A stretch of DNA of 64,000 nucleotides from Chitinophagaceae bacterium. Its GTDB lineage: Bacteria > Bacteroidota > Bacteroidia > Chitinophagales > Chitinophagaceae. The translations under genes and the position numbers were made by a program. The stretch lies in NCBI GenBank assembly GCA_025449935.1, contig JANWIJ010000035.1:1-64000 (forward strand), given 5' to 3'. Of the stretch, positions 9,182-18,662 are shown one piece after another. Under the pieces are notes generated by a model. It saw only the letters and a list, made by a program, of their open reading frames with translations, searched no databases and was not told the DNA's origin. Position 1 is the first letter of the stretch. Each line of letters opens with the position of its first letter.

Positions 9182-10957
9182 TCATTCTTCCTCATCGTCG
9201 GTTTGTACTAAAGCTGTTTTGCGTTCGCCGATCTGCTGGCGCCACATGGCATAGTACAAACCTTTCTTATTGACAAGCTCATCATGGGTTCCCTGCTCGG
9301 TGATCTTTCCTTTTTCCAGCACAAAAATAGTATCAGCATGCATAATCGTGGAGAGCCGGTGTGCAATGAGGATTGTTATCTGTTGTTTCAGCGCGGAAAT
9401 CTCCTTGATGGTCCTGGTGATCTGTTCTTCCGTTAAAGAGTCTAATGCCGAGGTGGCTTCGTCAAAGATCAGTAACCGGGGTTTGCGCAATAAAGCCCTG
9501 GCTATGGATAGCCTTTGTTTTTCGCCACCGGAAACTTTTTTTCCGCCTTCTCCCAAAATAGTGTCCAGTCCCTTACCGGTAGCATAAACAATATTCATGG
9601 CAGAAGCCTGTTCCAGCGCTGCATTGATTTCCGCGTCCGTCGCATCGGGTTTTACAAACTTCATATTATCCCGTATGGTTCCTGAGAACAGCTGGGTGTC
9701 CTGTGTTACAAATCCAAGCTGTCTTCTCATCCGGTTGTAGCGGATGTCCCGGGAAGAAATATTATCATACAGGATATCACCCCTGACAGGTGTATAAAGC
9801 CCCACCAATAGTTTCACCAGCGTGGATTTCCCTGAACCGGATGGACCTACAAAAGCAATGGTATCACCAATCCCGGCTTCAAACGAAATATTTTCAATGG
9901 CATTCGTTGTGGCATTCCGGTGCCGGAAGGTAACATCGCTGAAACGAAGATGGGCTATCTCTCCCACATCGATGGGTTCTTCCGGGCGGTATTCCGGTTC
10001 TTTTTTCATCAGTTGATTAAAAAGAGATAAAGAAGTTTCCGCTTCACGGTATGAAAGGATGATACTGCCCAGGTCCTGCAAGGGCCCGATAATACCGGTG
10101 GAAATAAATTGCATGGAGATCAGTTCTCCCGTAGATAAAACATTTCTGAAAATCAGCCACAGCAGGATAAAGAGGATTGACTGTTTTAAAAACGTAAGGA
10201 CGGTGCCCTGCAGAAAAGTCAGGGTTCTCACTTTTTTTACTTTTTTCATTTCCAGGTCATAGATCTCCTGTGTGTGTTGCCGCAACCGGCGGATCTCGGA
10301 ATATGTAAGCCCCAGGCTTTTCACCAGTTCAATATTTCGCAGGGATTCGGTAATGGTGCCGCTCATCTGCCTGTTCTGGCGGATCAGGGAGCGTTGCAAT
10401 GATTTGATGGAACGGCTTAGTATGCTGGTCAGCCCGCCTAATAATACTACGCCGATTAAAAAAATGGGAATAAGCGCCCAGTGTTTGGTAACAGCATACC
10501 AAAGCAGGAACCCGATTCCTACCATGGAAGAAAACAGGATATTAATGAAGGCAGTAATAAAACGTTCGGTGTCATTTCTTACTTTTTGAAGAATAGAAAG
10601 TATTTCACCGCTGCTCTGATCCTCAAACTCCTGGTAGGGTAAGCGAAGGGTTTGCCGCAGGCCATCATTAAAAACCTGCATACCGAATTTCTGAACGATC
10701 AACCGCATCACATAATCCCGGAAGACCATGATCAAACGCGCTGTCAATGCAATACCAACAGCCAGCATCAAAAGCGAGAACACCCCTTTGACTAATTCAT
10801 CTTCTGTTTTATTACCGGGGTTCAGCGCAAAGTTATCAATTATTTTTCCAAAGATGATGGGGTCATACAGCGAAAGGACCTGGGCCAGTCCCGCGAGCAA
10901 CAGGGCCAGTGTGGTCCAGTACCGGTAGGGTTTAAGATATTTCCACAATACTCTCAT
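9182..10957 (-). CDS. ABC exporter, fused membrane and ATPase domains
   Basis: A 591-residue half-transporter of the MsbA/multidrug type. Residues 1-310 form the six-helix type-1 ABC membrane domain; the nucleotide-binding domain follows. Walker A (GPSGSGKSTL), Q-loop (VTQDTQLF), signature (VSGGEKQRLS), Walker B (RLLIFDEATSALD) and the H-loop (AHRLST) are all present, so it should be an active ATPase acting as a homodimer or heterodimer. The substrate may be lipid or drug and cannot be read from the sequence. The C-terminal tail is acidic (DDEEE). The serine hydrolase gene upstream ends 1 bp before its start, which points to one transcript. Confidence 0.94.
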   Translation of the reverse strand: MRVLWKYLKPYRYWTTLALLLAGLAQVLSLYDPIIFGKIIDNFALNPGNKTEDELVKGVFSLLMLAVGIALTARLIMVFRDYVMRLIVQKFGMQVFNDGLRQTLRLPYQEFEDQSSGEILSILQKVRNDTERFITAFINILFSSMVGIGFLLWYAVTKHWALIPIFLIGVVLLGGLTSILSRSIKSLQRSLIRQNRQMSGTITESLRNIELVKSLGLTYSEIRRLRQHTQEIYDLEMKKVKKVRTLTFLQGTVLTFLKQSILFILLWLIFRNVLSTGELISMQFISTGIIGPLQDLGSIILSYREAETSLSLFNQLMKKEPEYRPEEPIDVGEIAHLRFSDVTFRHRNATTNAIENISFEAGIGDTIAFVGPSGSGKSTLVKLLVGLYTPVRGDILYDNISSRDIRYNRMRRQLGFVTQDTQLFSGTIRDNMKFVKPDATDAEINAALEQASAMNIVYATGKGLDTILGEGGKKVSGGEKQRLSIARALLRKPRLLIFDEATSALDSLTEEQITRTIKEISALKQQITILIAHRLSTIMHADTIFVLEKGKITEQGTHDELVNKKGLYYAMWRQQIGERKTALVQTDDEEE

Positions 10958-10958
10958 G

Positions 10959-12242
10959 TTAATCCGCGATGGCCTGGTAAGTCAGGGCCCTGAACTTTTC
11001 CACCACATCGCCATGCGTGGTGTTTTGAAGTTGCCGGTAAAAAAGCAGGACTATTTTTTCTTTCGGATCCACCCAATAGGAAGTGGCAAAGGCACCGCCC
11101 CAGCTGAAGGTACCTGCTCGCGCGGGTGTACGGGCACTTCCCCTGTCGCTTATTATTTGAAATCCCAGCCCGAATTTATCATCGCCACGCAATTGTAAAT
11201 CGCCGATCTGGTTCATGGTCATCATCCGCACTGCATTCCTGCTTAAAATACGCTTCCCATTGTATTGCCCGTTATTCAGCAGCATTTGCAGGAAGATCGC
11301 ATAATCATAAATAGTCGCCGACAAACCGGCGCCACCCGAATAGTAAGTACTCCTGACCAGCGGGTAGTTACTGGTAACAACCGCATCGTTCAGCATATTC
11401 TTATCGGCCTTTATCAATTTGCCGGTAGAGTCTTCTTTATATAAATTTACCAGCCTCGTGGATTTTTCGGCCGGTACGAGGAAATAAGTATCCTTCATTC
11501 CCAGTGGTTCAAAGATCCGGGTGCGGAAAAAATCATCCAGTGTCATCCCGGAAATGACTTCTACGAGGCAACCGAGTAGATCACTATTCAAACCATAGGT
11601 CCATTTTTCACCGGGTTGATGCATCAATGGGAGTTTCCCCAGTCGGTTCATCGCATCTAGTAATTTATCCTGTTGCACGCCAACGCCGGCCGTAAGATTA
11701 TGTTTGGCATAAATAGCATTCGCTTCCTTACTGCCTATCTGTGCATATCCAATACCGGAGGTGTGAGTCAGTAATTCACGTATCGTAACTTCCTTTTTTG
11801 CAGGCACGGTGGTATACGAAGTGTCTGCAGAGTTGAATTTATCAAGCACCTGTTGTTTTTTAAAGGCCGGGATGTATTTTGAAACCGGATCGTCCAGCAA
11901 TAGTTTCCCCTCTTCAAATAAGACCATGATTGCCACACTGGTGATGGCTTTTGTTTGCGATGCAATACGGAATATCCCTTCCTTTTGCATGGCTGCTTTT
12001 GTATCCAGGTCATCATACCCCACTGCTTTGTACCAGGCGATTTTCCCGTTACGGATAATCATCGCCGCCCCACCCTGCATCCATCCTTTCTGCACCCACT
12101 CATTCATTTCGCGGTCTACCCGTTTCAATCGTTCCGTGGAAAAGCCGGCCGCCTCAGGAGTAACAGCCGGAATTATTTTTTGTGCAAGGACTACCGGGAG
12201 TTGCAGTGCCACAAACGCAAGAAGGAATAAAAATTTTTGCAT
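10959..12242 (-). CDS. secreted serine hydrolase, beta-lactamase/PBP4* family
   Basis: A 427-residue hydrolase with a signal peptide (residues 1-20, ending VLA-Q). The nucleophile motif is Ser95-Gln-Thr-Lys98 within FRIASQTKAITS. The second motif is Tyr216-Gly-Leu-Asn followed by SDLLG, a form common in the EstB/lactamase-like esterase branch. The third motif near the C-terminus reads SWGGAFAT, where classical enzymes have H/K-T/S-G; this again points to an esterase or peptidase rather than a true beta-lactamase. It is translated just ahead of the ABC exporter. Confidence 0.92.
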   Translation of the reverse strand: MQKFLFLLAFVALQLPVVLAQKIIPAVTPEAAGFSTERLKRVDREMNEWVQKGWMQGGAAMIIRNGKIAWYKAVGYDDLDTKAAMQKEGIFRIASQTKAITSVAIMVLFEEGKLLLDDPVSKYIPAFKKQQVLDKFNSADTSYTTVPAKKEVTIRELLTHTSGIGYAQIGSKEANAIYAKHNLTAGVGVQQDKLLDAMNRLGKLPLMHQPGEKWTYGLNSDLLGCLVEVISGMTLDDFFRTRIFEPLGMKDTYFLVPAEKSTRLVNLYKEDSTGKLIKADKNMLNDAVVTSNYPLVRSTYYSGGAGLSATIYDYAIFLQMLLNNGQYNGKRILSRNAVRMMTMNQIGDLQLRGDDKFGLGFQIISDRGSARTPARAGTFSWGGAFATSYWVDPKEKIVLLFYRQLQNTTHGDVVEKFRALTYQAIAD

Positions 12243-12326
12243 AAAAAGGATTTGTATTTAACAAAAACGATCCAGGAAAGTAATACAACAGGTAAAGTGA
12301 CCTGTGCATTCCCGGAAGTATATCAT

Positions 12327-13910
12327 TTAATTGCCACCCTGGGAATGACCGGGGCCAAACAATGCCCGGCCGGCCCTGGTGCCGAGGTGCTTTTCATTTT
12401 CTACGGTAAGCACTCCATTTACTATGACAAAATGAAAACCTTTGGAATAAGCATGTGGTTTTTCGAAAGTCGACAGATCTTTCACTTCCATTTCATCAAA
12501 GATCACAATATCTGCCGCCATGCCTTCTTTGATCAGCCCGCGGTCCTTCAGTTGGAATTTCTGCGCAGGCAGGGAGGTCATCCTGCGGATAGCTTCTTCT
12601 AACGTAAGGACTTTTTCTTCCCGGACATATTTTGCTAATACGCGGGCATTTGTTCCGTAACCCCGCGGGTGTGGCATACCCGCATTCAATACCCGGATGG
12701 TGGCATCGCTGGCAAACATATTAAAGGGATATTGCATAATGCGTTTTACATCCTCTTCTCCCATGCCATGAAAGACGGCGCTGGCTCCCCCGTTCATCAT
12801 GATATCAATAACGGTAAGTGCTTCTTCCTTTGCCTTATGTTTTCTTCCTTTCATCCGGTTGATCTGTTCAATGCTCTTGCCATTGTACGTGGTATCCGGG
12901 GCGTAATAAGCCACCACGGCATAACTGAAATGTTTTAATTTTCTTTTCTTCAGCCGGGCCAGCATCGAGTTGACCACATATTTTTTTATTTCAGGTCTTT
13001 GCAGTCTTGCTTTAATAGAATCCTGGCCGTCCGCCAGTATTTCATCCGGGACCAGGGTGCTGATGGAAGTGCTGCTGGCGGTATAAGGGTATTGGTCAAT
13101 CGTTACATCAATCCCTGCTTTCCGTGCAGCCTCAATCATGGGGACGGTTTCTTTGCTTCGCCCCCAGTTATGCTGGCCACTTAATTTAAAATGGGAAATC
13201 TGCACTGACAGGTTTGCTTCCCGCCCTATCGTTAATGCTTCTTCGATCGCCTGGGTCACACTGTCCCCTTCATCACGCATATGACTTGCATACACGCCAT
13301 TGTAACGGGCGGCAATCTTTGCCAGGGAAACTATTTCTGGTGTTTTGGTAAAAGTGCCGGGTATGTAAATGAGGCCGGTTGATAAGCCAACGGCTCCATC
13401 TTTCATCGCCCTGTCAACGATCTCTTCCATCCGGCTCATTTCTTCCGGGGTAGCATCCCGGTTAGCTCTTCCCATAACAGCTTTCCGGACATCATTGTGT
13501 CCAACAAGGGTCGCTACGTTGATGGATAATTTTAATGAATCAATCCAGCTGAGGTATTTCTTAATGTCGGTGCCGGAAGAACCGCAGTTGCCGGTGATAC
13601 AGGTGGTCACGCCATCCAGGATAAAACTGGTGGCATTGGGATCTTTTGCTTCATCTCCTTCCAGGTGTGTGTGCACATCGATAAAACCCGGGGCTATGAT
13701 CAGCCCATTTGCATCAATTGTTTTTTTGGCGGAAGGGTGAACATCTCTCCCCACCCGGAGGATCTTTCCCTCCTTAACCGCTACATTTCCATAAAACCAA
13801 TTGTTGCCCGTACCATCAATGATCTTGCCGTTGACGATCAGGATATCACAATCCTGGCTGTAGCCTGAAAAAGGAATGGAAAACAAGAACAGGAAGAAAA
13901 TCCATTTCAT
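12327..13910 (-). CDS. N-acyl-D-amino-acid deacylase family amidohydrolase
   Basis: A 527-residue secreted metal-dependent amidohydrolase with a signal peptide (to about residue 18, GYS-Q). The metal motif His80-Thr-His82 (FIDVHTHLEGD), the conserved GNCGSSG segment, HMRDEGDSV, ISHFKLSG and the late FASDATIRVLN and GMAADIVIFD segments fit the D-aminoacylase group (COG3653). It would hydrolyse N-acyl-D-amino acids or related amides in the periplasm, perhaps feeding on cell-wall-derived compounds. The two flanking genes on the same strand, a serine hydrolase and DUF418, hint at a shared role in modified peptide use, but this is inference. Confidence 0.92.
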   Translation of the reverse strand: MKWIFFLFLFSIPFSGYSQDCDILIVNGKIIDGTGNNWFYGNVAVKEGKILRVGRDVHPSAKKTIDANGLIIAPGFIDVHTHLEGDEAKDPNATSFILDGVTTCITGNCGSSGTDIKKYLSWIDSLKLSINVATLVGHNDVRKAVMGRANRDATPEEMSRMEEIVDRAMKDGAVGLSTGLIYIPGTFTKTPEIVSLAKIAARYNGVYASHMRDEGDSVTQAIEEALTIGREANLSVQISHFKLSGQHNWGRSKETVPMIEAARKAGIDVTIDQYPYTASSTSISTLVPDEILADGQDSIKARLQRPEIKKYVVNSMLARLKKRKLKHFSYAVVAYYAPDTTYNGKSIEQINRMKGRKHKAKEEALTVIDIMMNGGASAVFHGMGEEDVKRIMQYPFNMFASDATIRVLNAGMPHPRGYGTNARVLAKYVREEKVLTLEEAIRRMTSLPAQKFQLKDRGLIKEGMAADIVIFDEMEVKDLSTFEKPHAYSKGFHFVIVNGVLTVENEKHLGTRAGRALFGPGHSQGGN

Positions 13911-13959
13911 CGCATCAAGTTACAAAAAGGAGGCTGAAATGTTTTGTTATTTCAACCAT

Positions 13960-15219
13960 TTATGATTTGCCGGAAGGATTATGTTTCCTGAATGGTTGCC
14001 ATTTTTTATACGTGGCACTCCGCCATAGCCATTCCACCGGGCCGAAATGGAAATACCTGAGCCAGATGGTGCTCCCGATCACCTGCAGGATAAAAACGGC
14101 TAACCCAAAAAGCGTATAATAAACCGGTCCCACTTTGCTCATATACCCCAATCCTGCACCCAGGAAAACATAATTTCCAATAAAGGATTGAAGAATGTAA
14201 TTGCTGAAAGCCATTTTGCCAACCGGTGCCAGCACCGATAGTATTTTTTTACCGGCCGCAGTTTGAAAACTCAACATAAACAGCGCCACGTATACCATGG
14301 CCAGCGGGGCCACGCCCAATGCATAAGCAATGGTTTGGTAAAGTCCCTTTGTTTTTAAACCAAAATAATCCTGGTTATACCAGCTCATATAATGCGCCAG
14401 GTAATAATTGGCCGGTAACCCGATAAGCAGGCCTAACCCGATAACCCAGTACAACAGCTTCTTGTGGCGGGTAATATTTTTATAAAAGTCAGAACGCCCA
14501 ACTACATAGCCTATCAGGAACATGCCAAGTACTTTTGGTACGCGGCTTACAAAAAACAGGTAACCATAACGGAAAAAGAAGCCGGAGATATTTGCTTTCA
14601 GGTTATCCCACCAGTTGCCGTTATGCAACAAGGCAAAGAACTCCTGCTCTGATTTTGTTCCATTCAGGCGGTTATCAACTTTTTGCCCGGTTTCAAACAA
14701 AAAGTTGGATGGAGCGCTGGCCCAGGACCATTGCATTTTGATGGTATATAAAAGAACAGGCAGGAGAAGAAGGATAACCCCGGTTACCAGCAGGGTTTTA
14801 TTGGAGAATTTACGGAGGGGGAGCAACAGGAAAGCAAGCAGGGCATAAAAGAAAACGATATCACCGGGCCATATCAGTAAATGAACAGCACCAAGTAATA
14901 ACATAAAAAGCAGTCTCCGGCGGATAACCGGCATTGCGTTGATACCGCTGGCCATGCCCCTTTTAATTTGCAGGGCAATACCCCATCCAAACAGTAAGCT
15001 GAAAATGGAATAGAATTTTCCTTCGATGAACATATGGTGCAGGAAGCCCATTTTGTGATCCAGGTCCGGCAATAAATAAGGACCCGTAGCATGTGCCTGT
15101 TCGCTGTACCAGCTGAACCCATTGAGATTGGCAATAAAAATACCGAGGATGGCAAAACCCCGGAGCACATCCATAAAAGTTTCCCTTTCCGCTGCCTGAA
15201 CAGGAGCCAGTGTTTGCAT
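13960..15219 (-). CDS. DUF418 domain integral membrane protein
   Basis: A 419-residue polytopic membrane protein, the second DUF418 member here. Residues 15-35 read FMDVLRGFAILGIFIANLNG, and the C-terminal half carries APVGKMAFSNYILQSFIGN and VEWLWRSATYKKWQPF. About ten hydrophobic segments are visible. It lies 49 bp upstream of the D-aminoacylase-type gene on the same strand and may be co-transcribed with it. As for other family members the activity is unknown. Confidence 0.9.
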   Translation of the reverse strand: MQTLAPVQAAERETFMDVLRGFAILGIFIANLNGFSWYSEQAHATGPYLLPDLDHKMGFLHHMFIEGKFYSIFSLLFGWGIALQIKRGMASGINAMPVIRRRLLFMLLLGAVHLLIWPGDIVFFYALLAFLLLPLRKFSNKTLLVTGVILLLLPVLLYTIKMQWSWASAPSNFLFETGQKVDNRLNGTKSEQEFFALLHNGNWWDNLKANISGFFFRYGYLFFVSRVPKVLGMFLIGYVVGRSDFYKNITRHKKLLYWVIGLGLLIGLPANYYLAHYMSWYNQDYFGLKTKGLYQTIAYALGVAPLAMVYVALFMLSFQTAAGKKILSVLAPVGKMAFSNYILQSFIGNYVFLGAGLGYMSKVGPVYYTLFGLAVFILQVIGSTIWLRYFHFGPVEWLWRSATYKKWQPFRKHNPSGKS

Positions 15220-15351
15220 ATTGTTTTATTTGGTTTTGGCTGTTTACAAAGGGAGGACAAAAACGCAGGTAAGAAATCTAAATGTAGATATTCTATGCCG
15301 GTTTTACAAGTAGTATAAGCGGCGGTTAAAAGAAAAAGAGTTTTCCGGTTT

Positions 15352-16497
15352 TTATTTTTTTAACGACCCTATGCAGAAGTTATTCCTGTAAGCGAAAAAA
15401 ACCAGGAAGGAATGTTCCAGGTAACCATTTTTAAGATCAATATAAGGAGTGACCCGGGCATCCAGGAAAAAATGAGGGAACAACTCTTTCTCAAACAAAA
15501 GGTTTAAAAATAACAGGCTCCTGTCTGGTTCCCGGTAATTTTCGCGGCCGCTGATCGAGGAGATGCTCTGGTACAACGGTGCTCCGAGGGGTGCTATATA
15601 CGTTGATCCTTTCCAGTAAGTAGCCAGGAAGGAAATACCCGTTTTTGATTTTAAAAATAAATTGGCCAGCAGGCCGCTGCCACTTTCGAAGGGGTATAAA
15701 TTACTGGTATGAAAATGCCGGTAACCTGTATAATAGCCATCCATCCGGAATTGTTCCAGGAATTTTCCCGGTGCGGGATTGTTCCATTCGGCGGATAATC
15801 CAGCGGCACCGTTCAACACCGTGGTCACCACGGATTGGTTTGTATCCAGCTGGCCTCCTTTATGCGGCAGGATAGCCTGAACTGGAATTTTTACCTGCCA
15901 GGGTTGACCTGGTTTGGTAATTGAATAGCTGAGTGACATACCCCCTGTAAGTTCTTCCGGGTAGTCTGCATTAAAAGCCTGGCGCACTTCCCAGTCAAGC
16001 CAGATATCCGCCATCACCCGGCTGGAATTAAATTTAACCTGGAATCCTTCCTCAACCGGGCGGTCAATGATCCGGTCATAACTCATTATGGGTTCAACCA
16101 GCTGGTGTGAAAGATTACTTTCGAGGGCCCCGAATATGACCCGGAATTTTTTTTGTTGCAGCTGCAGGGAAAACAAAGCTTTTGCCTGTTGCGGGCCTCT
16201 TTGTCCAAATTCTTTTTGCAGCAAAGCCCCGGCTTCCAGTTTTATCCAGGTAGCAGGCTGGATCACCAGTCTTGGATAGTGCCAGGTGCCGAAATTTGTA
16301 TAACCGGTTTGTATCTTGTTTTTAAAGTATTCGTAATCCCTGAAATAAGATAAGCTGCTGTAGGAAATGGAAAAACTGTTGCTGTCTTTTGCCTCCACCG
16401 GGTTGGTAAATTTCATGGCGCCTGAAATATGCTGGCTGCTGCCAACCAGTGATGTGGCGATATAAAGAAGAGAAAACAGAATCCGTTGACCTTTCAT
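15352..16497 (-). CDS. exported protein, possible outer-membrane protein, unknown function
   Basis: A 381-residue protein with a signal peptide (MKGQRILFSLLYIATSLVGSSQ). The rest alternates hydrophobic and polar residues in short strands separated by turns, rich in aromatic residues (FSISYSSLSYFRDYEYF, LLFLNLLFEKELFPHFFL), which resembles an outer-membrane beta-barrel or a beta-rich periplasmic protein. I do not recognise a named family. It has its own unit, with 132 bp to the DUF418 gene downstream and 248 bp upstream. Confidence 0.75.
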   Translation of the reverse strand: MKGQRILFSLLYIATSLVGSSQHISGAMKFTNPVEAKDSNSFSISYSSLSYFRDYEYFKNKIQTGYTNFGTWHYPRLVIQPATWIKLEAGALLQKEFGQRGPQQAKALFSLQLQQKKFRVIFGALESNLSHQLVEPIMSYDRIIDRPVEEGFQVKFNSSRVMADIWLDWEVRQAFNADYPEELTGGMSLSYSITKPGQPWQVKIPVQAILPHKGGQLDTNQSVVTTVLNGAAGLSAEWNNPAPGKFLEQFRMDGYYTGYRHFHTSNLYPFESGSGLLANLFLKSKTGISFLATYWKGSTYIAPLGAPLYQSISSISGRENYREPDRSLLFLNLLFEKELFPHFFLDARVTPYIDLKNGYLEHSFLVFFAYRNNFCIGSLKK

Positions 16498-16745
16498 ATG
16501 CAGTATGCTGGCTTTTTTCAGGCAGTCAGTAACAATTGCTGCAAAGATGTGGTAAAACAGGTAGCCGGAAAATTTTATTCTTTAGTCAGCCTGTTGTCAG
16601 TTACGCATATCAGAAATTTATTATTGTAGAAAAAATTTCCCATCACGGTTTATTAATAAAATTCAACCGGGCTATAGCTTTTATGGCATGATATTTTGAG
16701 GATAGGTGGTGATAACCGCATATATAAATCTTAAAAATATTAATT

Positions 16746-16937
16746 ATGCAAAGAAGTAAAATTGGTTTGTTGCTGGCAGCTGCTGCTGCATATGGTGCTT
16801 ACAAATATTCGCGTATGACACCGGAGCAAAAAAATGGTCTTAAAACAAAGGGAAAAGACTTTTTGAATAAGAACATGGGTGGACTCAACAATTTATTTAA
16901 CAAAGCAAAGGCAACTACAAACGGAAGCGGTTATTAA
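16746..16937 (+). CDS. small one-helix protein
   Basis: A 63-residue protein. Residues 5-20 (KIGLLLAAAAAYGAYKY) form a short hydrophobic helix, followed by a lysine- and asparagine-rich tail. The layout resembles short YtxH-like stress proteins, but the match is not strong. A solid terminator hairpin lies 33 bp behind the stop, and the upstream gap is AT-rich, which supports a stand-alone expressed gene. Confidence 0.7.
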   Translation: MQRSKIGLLLAAAAAYGAYKYSRMTPEQKNGLKTKGKDFLNKNMGGLNNLFNKAKATTNGSGY

Positions 16938-16969
16938 TTAATAATCCCTCCCTGTTATTGGTTGTACGG

Positions 16970-17000
16970 AAAAGAGTTGCTTCGGCAGCTCTTTTTCTTT
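16970..17000 (+). terminator. intrinsic terminator
   Basis: AAAAGAGTTGC, a TTCG tetraloop and GCAGCTCTTTT form an 11-bp stem (one G-T pair) followed by a T-rich run. It lies just behind the 63-residue protein gene. Confidence 0.85.
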
Positions 17001-17008
17001 TGTGGTTA

Positions 17009-17316
17009 TACGCCGTTGTTGGTGTTTAATTAAAGGACCATAATTGGAATCAATCTATACACCAACAACCGGTATGGCTCAATCCCGGCGATGGGTCAGA
17101 AATGCACGGTTATATGCACCGCCTCATCAGCATAGAGCGGTCTTCTTTCATTTTCAGCGATAGGCTTCAGGCTGTCCATAATAACCCCCGTAGCAATTTG
17201 GGAAAAACAACAATATGGTCGTTTTTTTCCTGACATTTGTGACAGTCTGAAATGGATTGTTGGTGATGAGAATCTTAAAAACCGGACACTATTATCAGAA
17301 CACCAACAACGGCGTA
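17009..17316. repeat. 308-bp segment bounded by exact 18-bp inverted repeats
   Basis: TACGCCGTTGTTGGTGTT at 17009-17026 is the exact reverse complement of 17299-17316. The interior holds no convincing gene; it contains another partial copy of the arm (ACACCAACAACCGG near 17060). The layout suggests a non-autonomous mobile element or a recombination site next to the AT-rich lipoprotein gene that begins 9 bp later. The arms do not match the GTTRRRY core of integron attC sites. Apart from this element, the gap from 16938 to 17324 contains only the terminator. Confidence 0.6.
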
Positions 17317-17324
17317 AATGAATT

Positions 17325-17789
17325 ATGAAAGCAGTAATAACCCTTTTTTTCTTTTCTTGTATTGGTTGTAATTTAGATATTAATACCTCAGACCCTCAGG
17401 CATCCAGGAGTATTGAAAAATCTAAAGGGAGGAAAGTCTTTTTGAAAGAATATAGTGCTAATGGAATTCATGATTCTTGTATTGTATTTGAAGCTTGGGT
17501 CGAATATGCCTGGAGAAATGAAGTAAAGGGCTCCACAAAAACTATTAAAACATTCCCGGAGACTCAGCTAATGTTAATATTTGATTGGAAAAAATTCCCA
17601 CTTGACTTGAATAAATTTTCAATTGATTGGGAAATATCTGATTCACTGTATGGAAAATTTGGAAGCGGCAATGGAGGCTTTATACTAGATCTTAAAGAAA
17701 ACGAACTACCTGACAAGTTTACAATTAGTTTAAATAAAAGAGGTAGTAGTTACGAGAATATTTGTATTATTTACCTGTATGCTAAGTAG
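17325..17789 (+). CDS. orphan lipoprotein, unknown function
   Basis: A 154-residue protein with a lipoprotein signal (ITLFFFSCIGC; likely modified Cys near residue 15). The mature part is beta-rich and I do not recognise it. Its DNA is visibly AT-richer than that of its neighbours, and the gene begins 9 bp after the inverted repeat that ends at 17316. Both facts suggest recent acquisition. No partner genes are adjacent on the same strand. Confidence 0.72.
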   Translation: MKAVITLFFFSCIGCNLDINTSDPQASRSIEKSKGRKVFLKEYSANGIHDSCIVFEAWVEYAWRNEVKGSTKTIKTFPETQLMLIFDWKKFPLDLNKFSIDWEISDSLYGKFGSGNGGFILDLKENELPDKFTISLNKRGSSYENICIIYLYAK

Positions 17790-17918
17790 TGGAAAAAAGG
17801 TCTCTGACTCCCTTCCTTGCCATCAAAAACACATGCCAGCGTACAGCCAAATACTATTAGCATAGATGGGGCCGTTACTTCATGGCGCCATCCCATGGCT
17901 TCGCCCTGTAAAGTTCAT

Positions 17919-18464
17919 TTATTCGTCCTTCGAACCCTTTTCTCCCACGAACCAATGTTCTTTATTTTTAAAGAGGACATTGAACGTGGTTAGTGAACCA
18001 TAGCAACGGGTAATATACTGTTGCAGGTTGACTTTGTCTTCATCATTGAGTTTTTTCTGGCTGTTGATGTTTTGCTCCAGCACCCTTAGCCTGTCGCGGA
18101 GCATCACAATTTTGTGAAAAAAATCATCAATCGGGATCTCCTTTGGCTTTAAACTCTTATCGGCCGGTTGCAGGAGCATCATTCCATTTATCCATTTATC
18201 ACCCAGCGGAACATTTTCGGTGAGACCACCCCAGAGCCGCAGGATTTTTAATAAAGACCTTTCAGTGTCACTGGTAGTTTCAATTTCTGCCGTGACATTT
18301 TCCGGGATGATTTCCTCCAGCTTGTCGTCTGTTTTTTCAATTTCTTTTATACCGTGATTGATAAAGGATATAAGGTAACTAGCATACCGGATGCCCGCTA
18401 TTACACCCGGGCCATAATGGGTGTGTTGTAAACGTGTGCCGATCCCAAGAGTTGTTTGTTCCAT
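17919..18464 (-). CDS. conserved protein with N-terminal Tudor-like (GxxVxHxxYGxGV) segment
   Basis: A 181-residue soluble protein. Residues 7-25 (GIGTRLQHTHYGPGVIAGI) match the pattern of the small beta-barrel at the C-terminus of UvrD/PcrA-type helicases, which contacts proteins or RNA polymerase. The rest is helical and includes FFHKIVMLRDRLRVLEQNIN, likely a coiled coil. No enzyme motif is visible. It is the last gene of the long minus-strand run that includes the paralogue array. Function unknown; the Tudor-like call rests on motif similarity alone. Confidence 0.8.
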   Translation of the reverse strand: MEQTTLGIGTRLQHTHYGPGVIAGIRYASYLISFINHGIKEIEKTDDKLEEIIPENVTAEIETTSDTERSLLKILRLWGGLTENVPLGDKWINGMMLLQPADKSLKPKEIPIDDFFHKIVMLRDRLRVLEQNINSQKKLNDEDKVNLQQYITRCYGSLTTFNVLFKNKEHWFVGEKGSKDE

Positions 18465-18512
18465 AAGCTATGTTTAATGAAAGTGATATCGGGGTGAGCG
18501 GGTAAAAAAATT

Positions 18513-18629
18513 TCAGTTCTTAAACTGCCGGTACAGGTAAGCACATAAAAAACCAACGGCCAGGTAAATAAAAAATTTTATGAGCCTGATTTTCCAGGGA
18601 CTGGCTGGCTTTGTTTCCGGTGTTTCCAT
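18513..18629 (-). CDS. 38-residue single-helix membrane miniprotein
   Basis: A short open frame reads METPETKPASPWKIRLIKF and then FIYLAVGFLCAYLYRQFKN. The second part is a good transmembrane helix flanked by positive residues. It starts 33 bp after the stop of the first array paralogue and ends 48 bp before the next gene, on the same strand, so it fills what would otherwise be a gap in the operon. The composition (polar N-terminus, one helix, basic end) is protein-like rather than random. It is too short for routine gene finders; homologues in related genomes would be needed to confirm it. Confidence 0.55.
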   Translation of the reverse strand: METPETKPASPWKIRLIKFFIYLAVGFLCAYLYRQFKN

Positions 18630-18662
18630 TTGGGCTAAAGTATTGAAATTTTTTATCACGGG

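Noticed and set aside
10959-12242. True class C beta-lactamase conferring antibiotic resistance
   Set aside because: The third motif is altered (SWGG instead of KTG), and the overall form fits the esterase/peptidase branch. Resistance cannot be claimed from sequence.
17009-17316. Integron attC site
   Set aside because: The arms do not contain the GTTRRRY/RYYYAAC core pair, there is no integrase, and 308 bp is too long for a usual attC site.
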